In this document: in pieces, positions 44,516 through 54,397 of the stretch
How positions within the stretch are numbered: position 1 is the first letter of the stretch
Layout of the letters: every line of letters begins with the position of its first letter
Origin: Hymenobacter sp. BT730
Lineage (GTDB): Bacteria > Bacteroidota > Bacteroidia > Cytophagales > Hymenobacteraceae
Direction: 5' to 3'
DNA length: 64,000 nt
Assembly: GCF_030542105.1 (NCBI RefSeq)
Contig: NZ_JAUOFB010000003.1
Span: forward strand, 186,001 to 250,000
Translations under genes and position numbers: made by a program
Notes under the pieces: generated by a model
What the model saw: the letters and a program-made list of their open reading frames with translations, nothing else
Databases searched by the model: none
What the model was told of the DNA's origin: nothing

Positions 44516-45427
44516 ATGACCACAGCTCCCGAAGCCACTACCTACCGCCTCATCGACGGCAAGCAGACCGCCGAGGCCATTAAAGAGGAAATTGCTGCTG
44601 AAGTACAGGCGCTAAAAGCGGCTGGTCATAAAGTACCACATCTGGCGGCCGTTCTGGTGGGCCACGATGGTGGTTCCGAGACGTACGTGCGGAATAAAGT
44701 GTTAGCCTGTGAGCGGGTAGGGTTCGAGAGCACCCTTATCCGCTATGAGGATGATATTACGGAAGCCGAGCTGTTGGCTAGGGTAGAAGCACTCAACCAG
44801 GACACTCGCATCGACGGCTTTATTGTGCAGCTGCCTTTGCCGCGCCATATCTCTGCCGAGAAGGTTATTGAAGCCATTCGGCCTGAGAAAGATGTGGATG
44901 GTTTTCACCCCATGAACATTGGCCGCATGGTAGCCGGGCTGCCGGCGTTGCTGCCAGCCACGCCTTCCGGCATTGTGGAGCTGTTGCGCCGCTACGAGCT
45001 TCCTACTGATGGTAAACACTGTGTTATCATCGGGCGTAGTAATATAGTAGGTACGCCTGTTAGTATATTGCTGGCTAAGAACTTAGACCCTGGTAACTGT
45101 ACAGTTACTTTATGCCACTCGCACACCCAGAACCTGGCCGAAATTTCCCGAACAGCTGATATTCTGGTGGCTGCTCTGGGCCGGCCGGAGTTTGTACGAG
45201 CGGATATGGTTAAGCCCGGTGCTGTGGTTATTGATGTAGGTACTACGCGTGTAGAGGATGCAACCAAGAAATCAGGCTATGCTCTGAAAGGGGATGTCTG
45301 CTTTGAAGAGGTGGCACCCCTGACCTCTTATATCACACCGGTACCCGGTGGCGTAGGACCCATGACCATTGCTATGCTGCTACAGAATACCCTAAAAGCT
45401 GCCAAAGGCGAGGTGTACGCCCGGTAG
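44516..45427 (+). CDS. folD: Bifunctional methylenetetrahydrofolate dehydrogenase/cyclohydrolase FolD
   Basis: A 303-residue protein. The substrate-binding region shows [14 protein letters not shown] (catalytic Lys region) and [13 protein letters not shown]. The Rossmann part has [27 protein letters not shown] and the C-terminal [15 protein letters not shown]. FolD converts 5,10-methylene-THF to 10-formyl-THF for purine and formyl-Met synthesis in the cytoplasm. The small unknown gene lies 23 nt upstream; queE follows after a hairpin-containing gap. Confidence 0.96.
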   Translation: MTTAPEATTYRLIDGKQTAEAIKEEIAAEVQALKAAGHKVPHLAAVLVGHDGGSETYVRNKVLACERVGFESTLIRYEDDITEAELLARVEALNQDTRIDGFIVQLPLPRHISAEKVIEAIRPEKDVDGFHPMNIGRMVAGLPALLPATPSGIVELLRRYELPTDGKHCVIIGRSNIVGTPVSILLAKNLDPGNCTVTLCHSHTQNLAEISRTADILVAALGRPEFVRADMVKPGAVVIDVGTTRVEDATKKSGYALKGDVCFEEVAPLTSYITPVPGGVGPMTIAMLLQNTLKAAKGEVYAR

Positions 45428-45443
45428 AATCCAATTTTTCCGG

Positions 45444-45451
45444 TATTTTTG
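45444..45451 (+). promoter_or_regulatory. Possible -7 promoter element of queE (TATTTTTG)
   Basis: TATTTTTG matches TAnnTTTG, 16 nt after the folD stop. Transcription from here would give queE a leader of about 107 nt containing the hairpin at 45485-45552. Confidence 0.4.
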
Positions 45452-45484
45452 TGTTTTAATTGCCGCCGGATTCAGTTACTTTTC

Positions 45485-45552
45485 AGGTCGGGCTGCCGTC
45501 ACGGAACCAATGCCGCTAGGTGCTGGTTCCGTGGCGGAAACCGACCTTTTTT
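45485..45552 (+). promoter_or_regulatory. Hairpin with T run in the queE leader: terminator or attenuator
   Basis: The outer stem AGGTCGG (45485-45491) pairs with CCGACCT (45541-45547). An inner 14-15-bp stem (GCCGTCACGGAACCA with TGGTTCCGTGGCGG, one mismatch) is stacked inside. TTTTTT follows at once, and the queE GTG is only about 13 nt further. It can act as the folD terminator, but its position after a plausible promoter also fits transcription attenuation of queE. It does not match the preQ1-I consensus that I know. Confidence 0.6.
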
Positions 45553-45564
45553 CGTTTTGTACGC

Positions 45565-46218
45565 GTGTCTACTTCTTTGCTTTCCTCCCTGCCCATTCTT
45601 TCTTCGCTAAGCCCTGCCGTAGCGGCCCTGCCGCTCATGGAACAGTTTTATACTATTCAGGGCGAAGGCTATAACGCCGGCCGTGCCGCGTATTTCCTGC
45701 GTCTGGGTGGCTGTGATGTGGGCTGCGTATGGTGCGATGTGAAAGAGTCCTGGGATGCTGATCAGCATCCGCGCGTAGCCATTGCCGATATGGTAGCTGC
45801 TGCCACGGCACATGCCGGCCGCAATGTGGTCATAACCGGTGGTGAGCCGCTGATGTATGATTTGTCGGCTTTGACCGCTGCTTTAAAAGATGCTGGCTGC
45901 CAGAACTGGCTCGAAACCTCCGGCGCATATCCACTTAGCGGCGTCTGGGATTGGGTGTGTGTCTCGCCCAAGAAGTTTAAAGCCCCGCTGCCGGAAGTAA
46001 TAGCACAGGCACATGAACTGAAAGTGGTGGTCTTCAACAAGAGTGACTTTGCCTGGGCCGAGCAGCATGCAGCCCTGGCCGGACCGCAAACACGCCTGTA
46101 TCTGCAGCCGGAATGGAGCAAAGCTGAAACCATGACCCCGCTCATTATTGAGTATGTAAAGGAACACCCGCAGTGGCAGATTTCGCTGCAAACGCACAAA
46201 TACCTCGATATTCCGTAA
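45565..46218 (+). CDS. queE: 7-carboxy-7-deazaguanine synthase QueE
   Basis: A 217-residue radical SAM enzyme of queuosine biosynthesis. It converts 6-carboxytetrahydropterin to 7-carboxy-7-deazaguanine. The cluster motif CDVGCVWC (Cys 50, 54, 57) follows FYTIQGEG and RLGGC as usual. VITGGEPLMYD is the SAM-binding GGEP motif. The C-terminus QISLQTHKYLDIP is the conserved QueE ending. I prefer the GTG at 45565 because Bacteroidota QueE proteins carry ~20 residues before LPLMEQF; an ATG at 45520 lies inside the upstream hairpin. The PorE-like gene begins 9 nt after its stop. Confidence 0.92.
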   Translation: MSTSLLSSLPILSSLSPAVAALPLMEQFYTIQGEGYNAGRAAYFLRLGGCDVGCVWCDVKESWDADQHPRVAIADMVAAATAHAGRNVVITGGEPLMYDLSALTAALKDAGCQNWLETSGAYPLSGVWDWVCVSPKKFKAPLPEVIAQAHELKVVVFNKSDFAWAEQHAALAGPQTRLYLQPEWSKAETMTPLIIEYVKEHPQWQISLQTHKYLDIP

Positions 46219-46227
46219 CCACCTGTT

Positions 46228-48165
46228 ATGCGTTGTTTTTGTCTGCTAGTGATTTTGAGTCTGCTCTGCTGGGGTGGCGCTTTGCCGCTCAATGCTCAGA
46301 CCAGGCTTTCCTCCACCAATACGAAAGCCCGCAACCTGTTTGAAAAAGCACAAAGCCAGGCCAAAAACCGGGACTTTGCCAAGGCCATTGAAACCTTAAC
46401 GCAGCTAAACCAGAAATTTCCCTCTCTGGGTGAGCCTTACATTGTGAAGGCGTCTCTGCAAAAGGCATTGGGTGATAACCGCGGGGCGTTTGAATCCTAC
46501 CGCGCCGGGTTACAGATACTGCCCTTCAGCCCCATTCATTCCCTGGATTATTTTGCCTTAGGCGAGCTGGCGCTCAGCTATGGTGAGTATGCGGTGGCCA
46601 CAGAGAATTACAACCGCTTCCTAAAAACCGCCACTAAGGGGCAGCGCAACATTGCCAAAGCACAGCGCCAGCTGCAGAACTGTGAATTTGCCCAGGTAGC
46701 CATATCCAAGCCTGTGGGTACGGCTCCACAGCGGATGCCGGAGCCTCTCAATACCTTCCGGTTTCAGTACTTTCCTTCCCTGACGGCTGATAACCGGTTC
46801 CTTCTGTTTACGGGGCGGCCCACAGCCCAGAGCGACGAAGACCTGTACCTGAGCCAGCAAGGCGCCGATGGCCGTATGGGCCAGCCGGTATCCATTTCCA
46901 CTGCCATTAACACAGAGTTGAACGAAGGCGCCGGCACCATTTCCGGCGACGGAAAAACCTTGGTGTTTGCTTCCTGCGACCGGCCCGGCTCCGTAGGCAA
47001 CTGCGACCTGTATATATCCCGGCGTACGGGCAATGCCTGGAGTACGCCCCGTAACCTGGGCCGGGCGGTAAACTCCTCTGGCTGGGACTCACAGCCGGCG
47101 CTGTCAGCCGATGGCCGCACGCTGTATTTCACCTCAGACCGCCGCGGTGGACAAGGGTTGGAGGATATCTACGTCACCTCCCTGCAGACCAATGGCACCT
47201 GGAGCCCTGCCCGCAATCTGGGCGCGCCCGTTAATACGGCTGGCAAAGACATGGCCCCGTTCATTCATGCCAGTGGCAGCACGCTGTATTACGTCACCGA
47301 CGGACTGATTGGTATGGGGGGGCTTGATATCTACAAATGCTCCCTGGAGAATGGAAAATGGTCGGTACCCATGAATTTGGGCTACCCATTGAACACCCAC
47401 GAGAACGAAGCCTCCCTATATATTGCCTCCGATAACCTAAGGGGTTTCTGTTCGCGCACTCGGCCGGCTGAGGCCGGTGTAATGGAGCGCGACCGGGCCG
47501 TGGATCTGTTTTCATTTGAGGTACCTAAGGAGGTACGCTCCCGCGAGGCCAGTACTTATACCCAGGGGCGGGTATTTGACGCCACTACCAAAAAACCTCT
47601 GCAGGCCGATGTGCAGCTCTACGACGTGGCTACCAACCAAATGGTACAGTACGTTACTTCCGACCCCGTAAATGGCGACTATACCGTTGTATTGAATGAG
47701 GGGCGGCAATACGCTATGTATGCCGCCGCCGATGGCTACCTGATGAAGAGCCTGAGCTTCGACTATACTAATAAGCACACCTTTGACCCTCTAACGCTGG
47801 ACATGTACCTCGAGCCGGTTAAATCCGGCCGAACCATGGTCCTGAACAACTTGTTTTTTGATACCAACGAGTATAAGCTGAAGCCCACGTCGCGCACCGA
47901 GCTTGACCGCCTGATTCAGTTTATGCGTCAGTACAAGGATGTGCAGGTAGTAATTGCCGGCCATACGGATGATGTAGGGGCTGAGGCAGATAATGAGAAA
48001 CTTTCATTGAACCGGGCCCGCTCTGTATACAACTACCTCGTGGCTAATGGCATTCCAGCCAGCCGCCTGCGCTTTAAAGGATACGGAGAAAATAAGCCCC
48101 TGCTGGCAAATGATTCTGAGACAAACCGGCAGCAAAACCGCAGGATTGAGTTCGAGATTCTATAA
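46228..48165 (+). CDS. PorE-like OmpA-family protein (TPR, beta-propeller, CRD, OmpA)
   Basis: A 645-residue exported protein (signal peptide ends near PLNAQ, residue 24). Residues about 30-150 are TPR-like helices. About 165-400 is a beta-propeller of PD40/WD40-like repeats (ALSADGRTLYFTSDRRGGQG and repeats with PVNTAGKD). About 425-515 is a carboxypeptidase-regulatory-like domain (GRVFDATTKKPLQADVQLYD). About 535-645 is OmpA-like (NLFFDTNEYKLKPTSRTELD, HTDDVGAEADN, SLNRARSVYNYL). This order matches PorE, a peptidoglycan-anchored T9SS component, but several paralogues with this layout exist in Bacteroidota. It follows queE closely, so co-transcription is likely though functionally unexplained. 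Confidence 0.87.
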   Translation: MRCFCLLVILSLLCWGGALPLNAQTRLSSTNTKARNLFEKAQSQAKNRDFAKAIETLTQLNQKFPSLGEPYIVKASLQKALGDNRGAFESYRAGLQILPFSPIHSLDYFALGELALSYGEYAVATENYNRFLKTATKGQRNIAKAQRQLQNCEFAQVAISKPVGTAPQRMPEPLNTFRFQYFPSLTADNRFLLFTGRPTAQSDEDLYLSQQGADGRMGQPVSISTAINTELNEGAGTISGDGKTLVFASCDRPGSVGNCDLYISRRTGNAWSTPRNLGRAVNSSGWDSQPALSADGRTLYFTSDRRGGQGLEDIYVTSLQTNGTWSPARNLGAPVNTAGKDMAPFIHASGSTLYYVTDGLIGMGGLDIYKCSLENGKWSVPMNLGYPLNTHENEASLYIASDNLRGFCSRTRPAEAGVMERDRAVDLFSFEVPKEVRSREASTYTQGRVFDATTKKPLQADVQLYDVATNQMVQYVTSDPVNGDYTVVLNEGRQYAMYAAADGYLMKSLSFDYTNKHTFDPLTLDMYLEPVKSGRTMVLNNLFFDTNEYKLKPTSRTELDRLIQFMRQYKDVQVVIAGHTDDVGAEADNEKLSLNRARSVYNYLVANGIPASRLRFKGYGENKPLLANDSETNRQQNRRIEFEIL

Positions 48166-48192
48166 AAGAGGTTAAAGTATTTCTTTTTGTAG

Positions 48193-48221
48193 CCCTGGTA
48201 GTTGTCCTATCAGGGTTTTTT
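48193..48221 (+). terminator. Stem-loop terminator of the PorE-like gene
   Basis: CCCTGGTAG / CTATCAGGG (one G-U) with a 5-nt loop and six T, 27 nt after the stop. Confidence 0.8.
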
Positions 48222-48479
48222 ATTGACTTAAATAAAGAATATTCAATTCTACTAATGCTTTTTAAGTGCGTTATTAATTACTTGATAATTAGTAAATTAA
48301 TATGTAAACCAAAAAGTGATACAATAGTATAATTATAAAAAATCTTTTTATTATTAAATATTATATTATATTTGTTTCGGCTGGTTCCTATAGAATCTGC
48401 TAAAACCGGAGACTTGCTCTGGTTCCTTTCTTTCACGCGTCTTGTTCATTTCTCTCCTCACCGTTCAACCTTTCCCCTC
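48222..48479 (+). promoter_or_regulatory. Strongly AT-rich promoter and leader region
   Basis: Bases 48222-48374 are almost pure A/T, in sharp contrast to flanking genes. TATATTTG at 48367-48374 matches the -7 consensus. Transcription from there gives a ~100-nt leader ahead of the ATG at 48480. Nothing else is recognised in this stretch. Confidence 0.5.
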
Positions 48480-48851
48480 ATGAAAAACCTTTTGATGTTT
48501 GCCTGTCTGTTGATGGGCTCCCAGGCGTTTGCTGCCAGTAATAGTGCAGCCGCGCCAGATCATGGTGCTGCTATCAGTGCGCGGGCCACTGCCCTCACCC
48601 GCACCATGGCTCAAACGGTGCAGCTAGACGAAGGACAGTACCTGAAGATAAAGCAGCTAAACACGCGCATGCTTACGGCTGTTGATGATTTGAAGGCCCG
48701 TTACTCTGCTGACCCCGAACTACTGGACCAGCATATGGCAGAGGCCCAGTTTCGTTATGAGATGGAGCTAACCGCTCTGCTGCGCCCGCGTCAGATAGCC
48801 GTCTATCATCAAGCCAGAGAAAACATGACAGCCCTAAGCATTACCCGCTAA
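48480..48851 (+). CDS. Small exported helical protein, paralogue 1
   Basis: A 123-residue protein with a signal peptide (MKNLLMFACLLMGSQAFA, then ASNSAA). The mature part is helical: ALTRTMAQTVQLDEGQYLKI, KQLNTRMLTAVDDLKARYSA, and ELTALLRPRQIAVYHQAR. The pattern of a short helix, a long helix and an L-x-RPxQ-type turn resembles CpxP/Spy-like proteins loosely. It is clearly related to the next gene. The start at 48480 gives the signal peptide. The function is unknown. Confidence 0.72.
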   Translation: MKNLLMFACLLMGSQAFAASNSAAAPDHGAAISARATALTRTMAQTVQLDEGQYLKIKQLNTRMLTAVDDLKARYSADPELLDQHMAEAQFRYEMELTALLRPRQIAVYHQARENMTALSITR

Positions 48852-48870
48852 AAACTACAACCACCGTCAT

Positions 48871-48901
48871 AAAAAAAGCCCGCGTGCTGCGGGCTTTTTT
48901 T
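48871..48901 (+). terminator. Stem-loop terminator
   Basis: AAAAAAAGCCCGC / GCGGGCTTTTTTT with loop GTGCT, 19 nt after the stop of paralogue 1. Confidence 0.88.
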
Positions 48902-48969
48902 ATGTCCTATTAATAGCTATTCAGACGCAAGTGAAATTCTTGATGTACACATGCAAGTTGATTAAGTAA

Positions 48970-48977
48970 TATATTTG
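48970..48977 (+). promoter_or_regulatory. -7 promoter element of paralogue 2 (TATATTTG)
   Basis: TATATTTG, identical to the element before paralogue 1, lies in AT-rich DNA 115 nt upstream of the ATG at 49093. Confidence 0.5.
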
Positions 48978-49092
48978 AAAACTCGTCTTTATTCTTATTT
49001 TTATAAAAAATATAACTGATGAAAATATCGTTTTGATGCTTTCAGTCAGTTGTATTCATGAAAGAAGTTCCTATCACTTTTCAGGCAAGATC

Positions 49093-49485
49093 ATGAAACA
49101 AAAGCTACTAAGCATATTGTGGGCTGTAGGAATGTGTGTTTACCTCAGCAATTGCGTGGCACCGTCCACCCGGTCAACCTTGCCTGACTTTGCCACTACG
49201 CTCACCCGGCAAATGGCCGATAAAGCCCGCATGACGGAAGGACAGTATGATAGGGTCAGAAAGCTTCACATACAGCAGCTAACCGAAATAAAGCGCTTGC
49301 GTAAGCATTTGGCGCATCAGCCTGCAGTGCTCAAGAACAGGCTCCTGGAGGTGCAAAGCCAATATGAGTGGGAACTGGCTACTATCCTGTCATCAGAGCA
49401 ACTGGCCCAACTAGAGCCCTATCAGGACACACTCAGTGCGCAACTGGTGAAAAGCACCATCAGCCAAACTGATACCCGCTTATAA
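49093..49485 (+). CDS. Small helical lipoprotein, paralogue 2
   Basis: A 130-residue protein with lipobox LSNC (Cys near residue 21). The mature region aligns by eye with paralogue 1: TLTRQMADKARMTEGQYDRV, then RKLHIQQLTEIKRLRKHLAH and ELATILSSEQLAQLEPYQ. Shared positions include T-L-T-R-x-M, EGQY and a C-terminal helix. One paralogue has a Sec signal and the other a lipoprotein signal, so they may act in different parts of the envelope. The start at 49093 is chosen for the lipoprotein signal. Confidence 0.72.
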   Translation: MKQKLLSILWAVGMCVYLSNCVAPSTRSTLPDFATTLTRQMADKARMTEGQYDRVRKLHIQQLTEIKRLRKHLAHQPAVLKNRLLEVQSQYEWELATILSSEQLAQLEPYQDTLSAQLVKSTISQTDTRL

Positions 49486-49523
49486 ATTAAAAAGCCGGCC
49501 TGTAATCAGGCCGGCTTTTTAAT
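49486..49523. terminator. Bidirectional stem-loop terminator
   Basis: ATTAAAAAGCCGGCCTG / CAGGCCGGCTTTTTAAT with loop TAAT, between convergent paralogue 2 and gltA. Confidence 0.88.
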
Positions 49524-49540
49524 GCTTGGGAAAAACAATA

Positions 49541-50827
<1,287 letters not shown>

Positions 50828-51029
50828 AAGCGTGAATTAGGGTGGATGCGGGGCGAAACTAAAGAATTACCGGCAAGCCGGAAAGCCCGGTGGTCAGTTG
50901 CACGTTATACTACAAACCAGCCCGGCGGTTGTTCGGCGAAGGTTGCAAAAATATTCGCTATGCCGACAATTCAGTAATTGTTGAGCTGTTTCTGTGAATA
51001 TTTCCGCAAATAGGCTAATGGGTACTACG

Positions 51030-52421
51030 CTATTTGCCAATGCAAAACTGCGTGAAAATGCTGGTTAGCAGGTCATCAGAGGATATTTCGCCGGTGATTT
51101 CTCCTAACGATGCCAGCGCCCGGCGCAGGTCAGCAGCCAGCAACTCTGTGCCCTGGTTATTGGCAAGGCCTTGGAGTACTGCATCCAGAGAATCCAAAGA
51201 GGCTTCCAGGCTGCGCGCGTGCCGCAAATTGGTAACAATGGTAGCCGTGCCGGTACGGTCCAGACCGGCGCCGCGTACTTTGTCCAGCAAGGCGGACCGT
51301 AGCTCATCCAGGCCGGCACCGGTAGCCGCCGCTATCGGCAGCACGTAGGGCAGGTGAGCAAAAGCGGCTATAGCGTCTGGGGAAGCAATATCAGCTTTGT
51401 TGGCCACAGCCAGCACCGGTATCCGCTCTTCAGGATTCAGGGCCGCCAGCTCGGCCGTAAGCTCCTCGGGCGTAGTAGTAGCCAGATCAAACAGATAAAT
51501 CAACAAAGCGGCTTTCTGCACGCGCTGTAAAGTGCGTTCTACCCCAATAGATTCTACCACATCGGTGGTTTCGCGCAGACCGGCTGTATCCACAAACCGG
51601 AAACGGATACCTTCTATGCTTACTTCATCTTCGATAAAGTCGCGCGTAGTGCCCGGCACGGCTGAAACGATGGCGCGCTCCTCATTCAGCAGCGCATTGA
51701 GTAGGGTAGACTTGCCAGCGTTGGGCTTGCCCGCAATAACAGTGGTGACGCCGTTCTTAATCACGTTGCCGAGCTCAAAGGAGCGCAGCAGCTGCCGGAT
51801 AATGGTTTGCAGCTCCTGCAGCAGGCGCAACATGCCGGTGCGGTCAGCAAACTCCACGTCTTCTTCGCCAAAATCCAGCTCCAGCTCCAGCAGAGCAGCA
51901 AACTGTACCAAGCGGGCCCGTAGCGCTTTCAACTCCTGGGAAAATCCGCCGCGCATTTGCTGCATGGCCACCTGATGTGAGAGGGCGGAATCAGCGGCAA
52001 TCAGGTCAGCTACGGCTTCGGCCTGGGCCAGATCGAAGGCCCCATTCAGAAAGGCGCGCTTGGTAAACTCACCGGCTTCAGCCAGGCGGGCGCCATTGCG
52101 GGTAAGCAGAGCCAGCAGCTCCTGTACAATGTAATCGGAGCCGTGGCAGCTGATTTCTACTACATCCTCGCGGGTGTAGGAGTGTGGCGCCTGGAACAGG
52201 GAAACTACTACTTCATCCAGAATGCGGCCTTGGTCGCGCACGGTGCCAAAGTGCAGGGTGTGGGAAGGTTGGGCAGCCAGATTCTTGCCCGCAAACACCT
52301 CATTGGTCAGGGCAACTGCCTGAGGCCCGGAAAGGCGCACCAGCGCAATAGCACCTGCACCGGGTGGCGTAGACAGCGCTACAATGGTATCAGAAAGCGA
52401 AGGAGGCAACAAGCTGGCCAC
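51030..52421 (-). CDS. mnmE: tRNA uridine-5-carboxymethylaminomethyl modification GTPase MnmE
   Basis: A 463-residue protein: N-terminal folate-binding domain (DTIVALSTPPGAGAIALVRLSG), a helical domain, an inserted G domain with GKPNAGKSTLLNALLNEE (about 230-247), TTRDFIEDEV and DTAGLRET, and the invariant C-terminal FCIGK with catalytic Cys. With MnmG it installs cmnm5U at the wobble base of certain tRNAs. A TACCTTTG promoter element is 27 nt upstream. Confidence 0.96.
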   Translation of the reverse strand: MASLLPPSLSDTIVALSTPPGAGAIALVRLSGPQAVALTNEVFAGKNLAAQPSHTLHFGTVRDQGRILDEVVVSLFQAPHSYTREDVVEISCHGSDYIVQELLALLTRNGARLAEAGEFTKRAFLNGAFDLAQAEAVADLIAADSALSHQVAMQQMRGGFSQELKALRARLVQFAALLELELDFGEEDVEFADRTGMLRLLQELQTIIRQLLRSFELGNVIKNGVTTVIAGKPNAGKSTLLNALLNEERAIVSAVPGTTRDFIEDEVSIEGIRFRFVDTAGLRETTDVVESIGVERTLQRVQKAALLIYLFDLATTTPEELTAELAALNPEERIPVLAVANKADIASPDAIAAFAHLPYVLPIAAATGAGLDELRSALLDKVRGAGLDRTGTATIVTNLRHARSLEASLDSLDAVLQGLANNQGTELLAADLRRALASLGEITGEISSDDLLTSIFTQFCIGK

Positions 52422-52447
52422 GGCAAAGAAAATAGGAAATCAATAGG

Positions 52448-52455
52448 CAAAGGTA
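52448..52455 (-). promoter_or_regulatory. -7 promoter element of mnmE (TACCTTTG)
   Basis: Minus-strand TACCTTTG, 26 nt before the mnmE ATG, giving a predicted leader of about 20 nt. Confidence 0.5.
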
Positions 52456-52501
52456 GCAAAGCCAAGGTGGCGGCGCCGGCAATAAACCCAGCTGCTGCCA
52501 C

Positions 52502-53161
52502 TTAACCTGCCACGTACAAATTACGGCTCACCTCAGCAGAAAGTAGCTGGATTGACGTATTATTTATCTTGATTTGCAGTGAGTTATCAAAGTGTATTTT
52601 ATCTATCACTTCAAGATAACAACCCAGGCGCAAACCAATTTTATCCAGGTATTGCAGGAAGGGTACGGTAGTGTTACCCACGGCTACAACAGTGCCATGC
52701 TCGCCGGTGCGCAGGTCGGCTACCAGGCGGTGGCGTGGGTGATGTACGGAGCCGTCTTCGGCGGGTATAGGGTCGCCATGCGGATCAGTTTGCGGGAAGC
52801 CCAGGTACTCATCGAGGCGACGAATGAGCAAGGGCGACTGCAGGTGTTCCATCTCCTCGGCTACATCATGAACCTCATCCCAGGTAAAGCCTAGCTTCTC
52901 TACCAGGAATACCTCCCAGAGCCGGTGCTTGCGAATGGTGAGCAATGCCAGGCGCCGCCCTTCTTCGGAAAGGGAAACACCCCGGTAGCGCTGGTAGTGC
53001 AGCAGTCCCTTTTCGCCCAGGCGCCGAAGCATGTCTGTGACTGAAGCAGGCCGCGTCTGTAAAGATTCAGCAATGCTATTGGTGCTGACATCGGTGCCCG
53101 GGGCTGCTTCTGACAGCTTATAAATGGCCTTCAGATAATTTTCCTCGGTGAAGCTTGGCAA
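52502..53161 (-). CDS. DtxR/MntR-family metal-dependent transcriptional regulator
   Basis: A 219-residue protein. The N-terminal winged helix (residues 1-65) reads PSFTEENYLKAIYKLSE, then NSIAESLQTRPASVTDMLRR. The metal-binding dimerisation domain (about 70-145) has the ligand-containing EVHDVAEEMEHLQSPLLIRRLDEYLG. A C-terminal SH3/FeoA-like domain (about 150-219) follows. Family members repress metal uptake genes when Fe or Mn is bound. The target genes are not evident here; flanking genes are mnmE and fabH. Confidence 0.9.
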   Translation of the reverse strand: MPSFTEENYLKAIYKLSEAAPGTDVSTNSIAESLQTRPASVTDMLRRLGEKGLLHYQRYRGVSLSEEGRRLALLTIRKHRLWEVFLVEKLGFTWDEVHDVAEEMEHLQSPLLIRRLDEYLGFPQTDPHGDPIPAEDGSVHHPRHRLVADLRTGEHGTVVAVGNTTVPFLQYLDKIGLRLGCYLEVIDKIHFDNSLQIKINNTSIQLLSAEVSRNLYVAG

Positions 53162-53204
53162 GTTCTTAAATATAGGAGTGGCGCTCAGGCGTAGACAAAG
53201 GTCT

Positions 53205-53240
53205 AAAAAAAAGCGAGGCAGGCGAAAACCACCTGCCTCG
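53205..53240 (-). terminator. Stem-loop terminator of fabH
   Basis: Minus-strand CGAGGCAGG / CCTGCCTCG with a 9-nt loop, followed by a run of T (plus-strand A run at 53205-53212). Confidence 0.85.
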
Positions 53241-53281
53241 TCTCTGCATAAATAAATGCTTTCTGTTTTTGCAGCTGCCGG

Positions 53282-54292
53282 CTACCAGCGAATCAGGGCC
53301 GAAGCCCAGGTGAAGCCGGAGCCGAATGCTGCCATGCAGACCAGGTCACCACGCTTGATGCGGCCTTCCTGCACGGCCTCGCTCAGAGCAATTGGTACTG
53401 AGGCCGCAGTGGTGTTGCCGTAGCGCTGCACGTTGCTATACACCTTGTCATCGGATAAGCCCATTTTCTGCTGCACGTACTGTGTAATACGCAGGTTAGC
53501 CTGGTGCGGAATCAGCATGTCAATGTCGGAGGGCTGATACCCGTTCTGATCAAGGGCTTCTTTAATCACCTGCGGAAAGCGGACCACAGCGTGCTTAAAC
53601 ACGTTTTGGCCGTTCATGTAGGGATACATCTCCTCCGGATTGCTTATGGAACGCTGCACGCGGTTCTCGAAGTTGGAGCCGGGCTCACGAACAATCAGCT
53701 CCTCCGCAAACTCGCCCTGTGCGTGCAAGTGCGTGCTTAGAATGCCACGGCCGTCCTCCGTAGTGGGGCGCAGAACCACTGCGCCGGCACCATCGCCAAA
53801 GATGACTGAAACGGCACGCCCACGAGTGGATTTATCCAGACCAGAGGAATGAATCTCAGAGCCTACCACCAGCACGGTATCATACATGCCAGTTTTAATA
53901 AATTGATCCGCAACGGAAAGGGCATACACAAAACCAGAGCACTGGTTGCGTACATCCAGGGCCGGAATGTTAGCTTTTATACCTAGTTCCCGCTGCATCA
54001 GCACCCCCGAGCCGGGAAAAACATAGTCGGGAGAGAGGGTAGCAAATACAATCAGCTGGACATCATCAGGAGTGAGGCCAGCCATTTCCAGGGCTTTGCG
54101 TGAGGCGTTAGCCCCCATATTGGCCGTAGTGTCTTTGCCCTCCTCAAACCAGCGGCGCTCCCGGATACCGGTGCGCTCCTGAATCCACTCATCCGTGGTT
54201 TCCATGATTTGGGTGATGTCGGCATTGGTCACAACCCGGTCAGGCACGTAATGGCCTACGCCGGCAATTTCAGAATGTCGGAGAGTGTTCAT
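53282..54292 (-). CDS. fabH: 3-oxoacyl-ACP synthase III (FabH)
   Basis: A 336-residue ketoacyl-ACP synthase III that starts fatty acid synthesis from acyl-CoA and malonyl-ACP. The triad is present: Cys118 in DVRNQCSGF, His in LIPHQANLRI and Asn in RYGNTTAAS. GDGAGAVVLRP near 165-175 and the C-terminal GSGFTWASALIRW complete the family signature. The gene is alone; many Bacteroidota carry several FabH copies, so it may prime branched-chain or other special acids rather than be the only copy. Confidence 0.92.
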   Translation of the reverse strand: MNTLRHSEIAGVGHYVPDRVVTNADITQIMETTDEWIQERTGIRERRWFEEGKDTTANMGANASRKALEMAGLTPDDVQLIVFATLSPDYVFPGSGVLMQRELGIKANIPALDVRNQCSGFVYALSVADQFIKTGMYDTVLVVGSEIHSSGLDKSTRGRAVSVIFGDGAGAVVLRPTTEDGRGILSTHLHAQGEFAEELIVREPGSNFENRVQRSISNPEEMYPYMNGQNVFKHAVVRFPQVIKEALDQNGYQPSDIDMLIPHQANLRITQYVQQKMGLSDDKVYSNVQRYGNTTAASVPIALSEAVQEGRIKRGDLVCMAAFGSGFTWASALIRW

Positions 54293-54397
54293 AAAAGGGG
54301 GAGGGATTTGCGGAGCAGGAAGGGCGAAGCAATGAAACGAAATGTAAAGAAAGAATTCCGCCTATCTGCCCCGTAAACGGGGCGCAAAGGTCGGTAG

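Noticed and set aside
45485..45552. A preQ1-I riboswitch ahead of queE
   Set aside because: The hairpin is large and GC-rich, and the short A-rich tail and loop of the known aptamer are not present; kept only as a possible attenuator.
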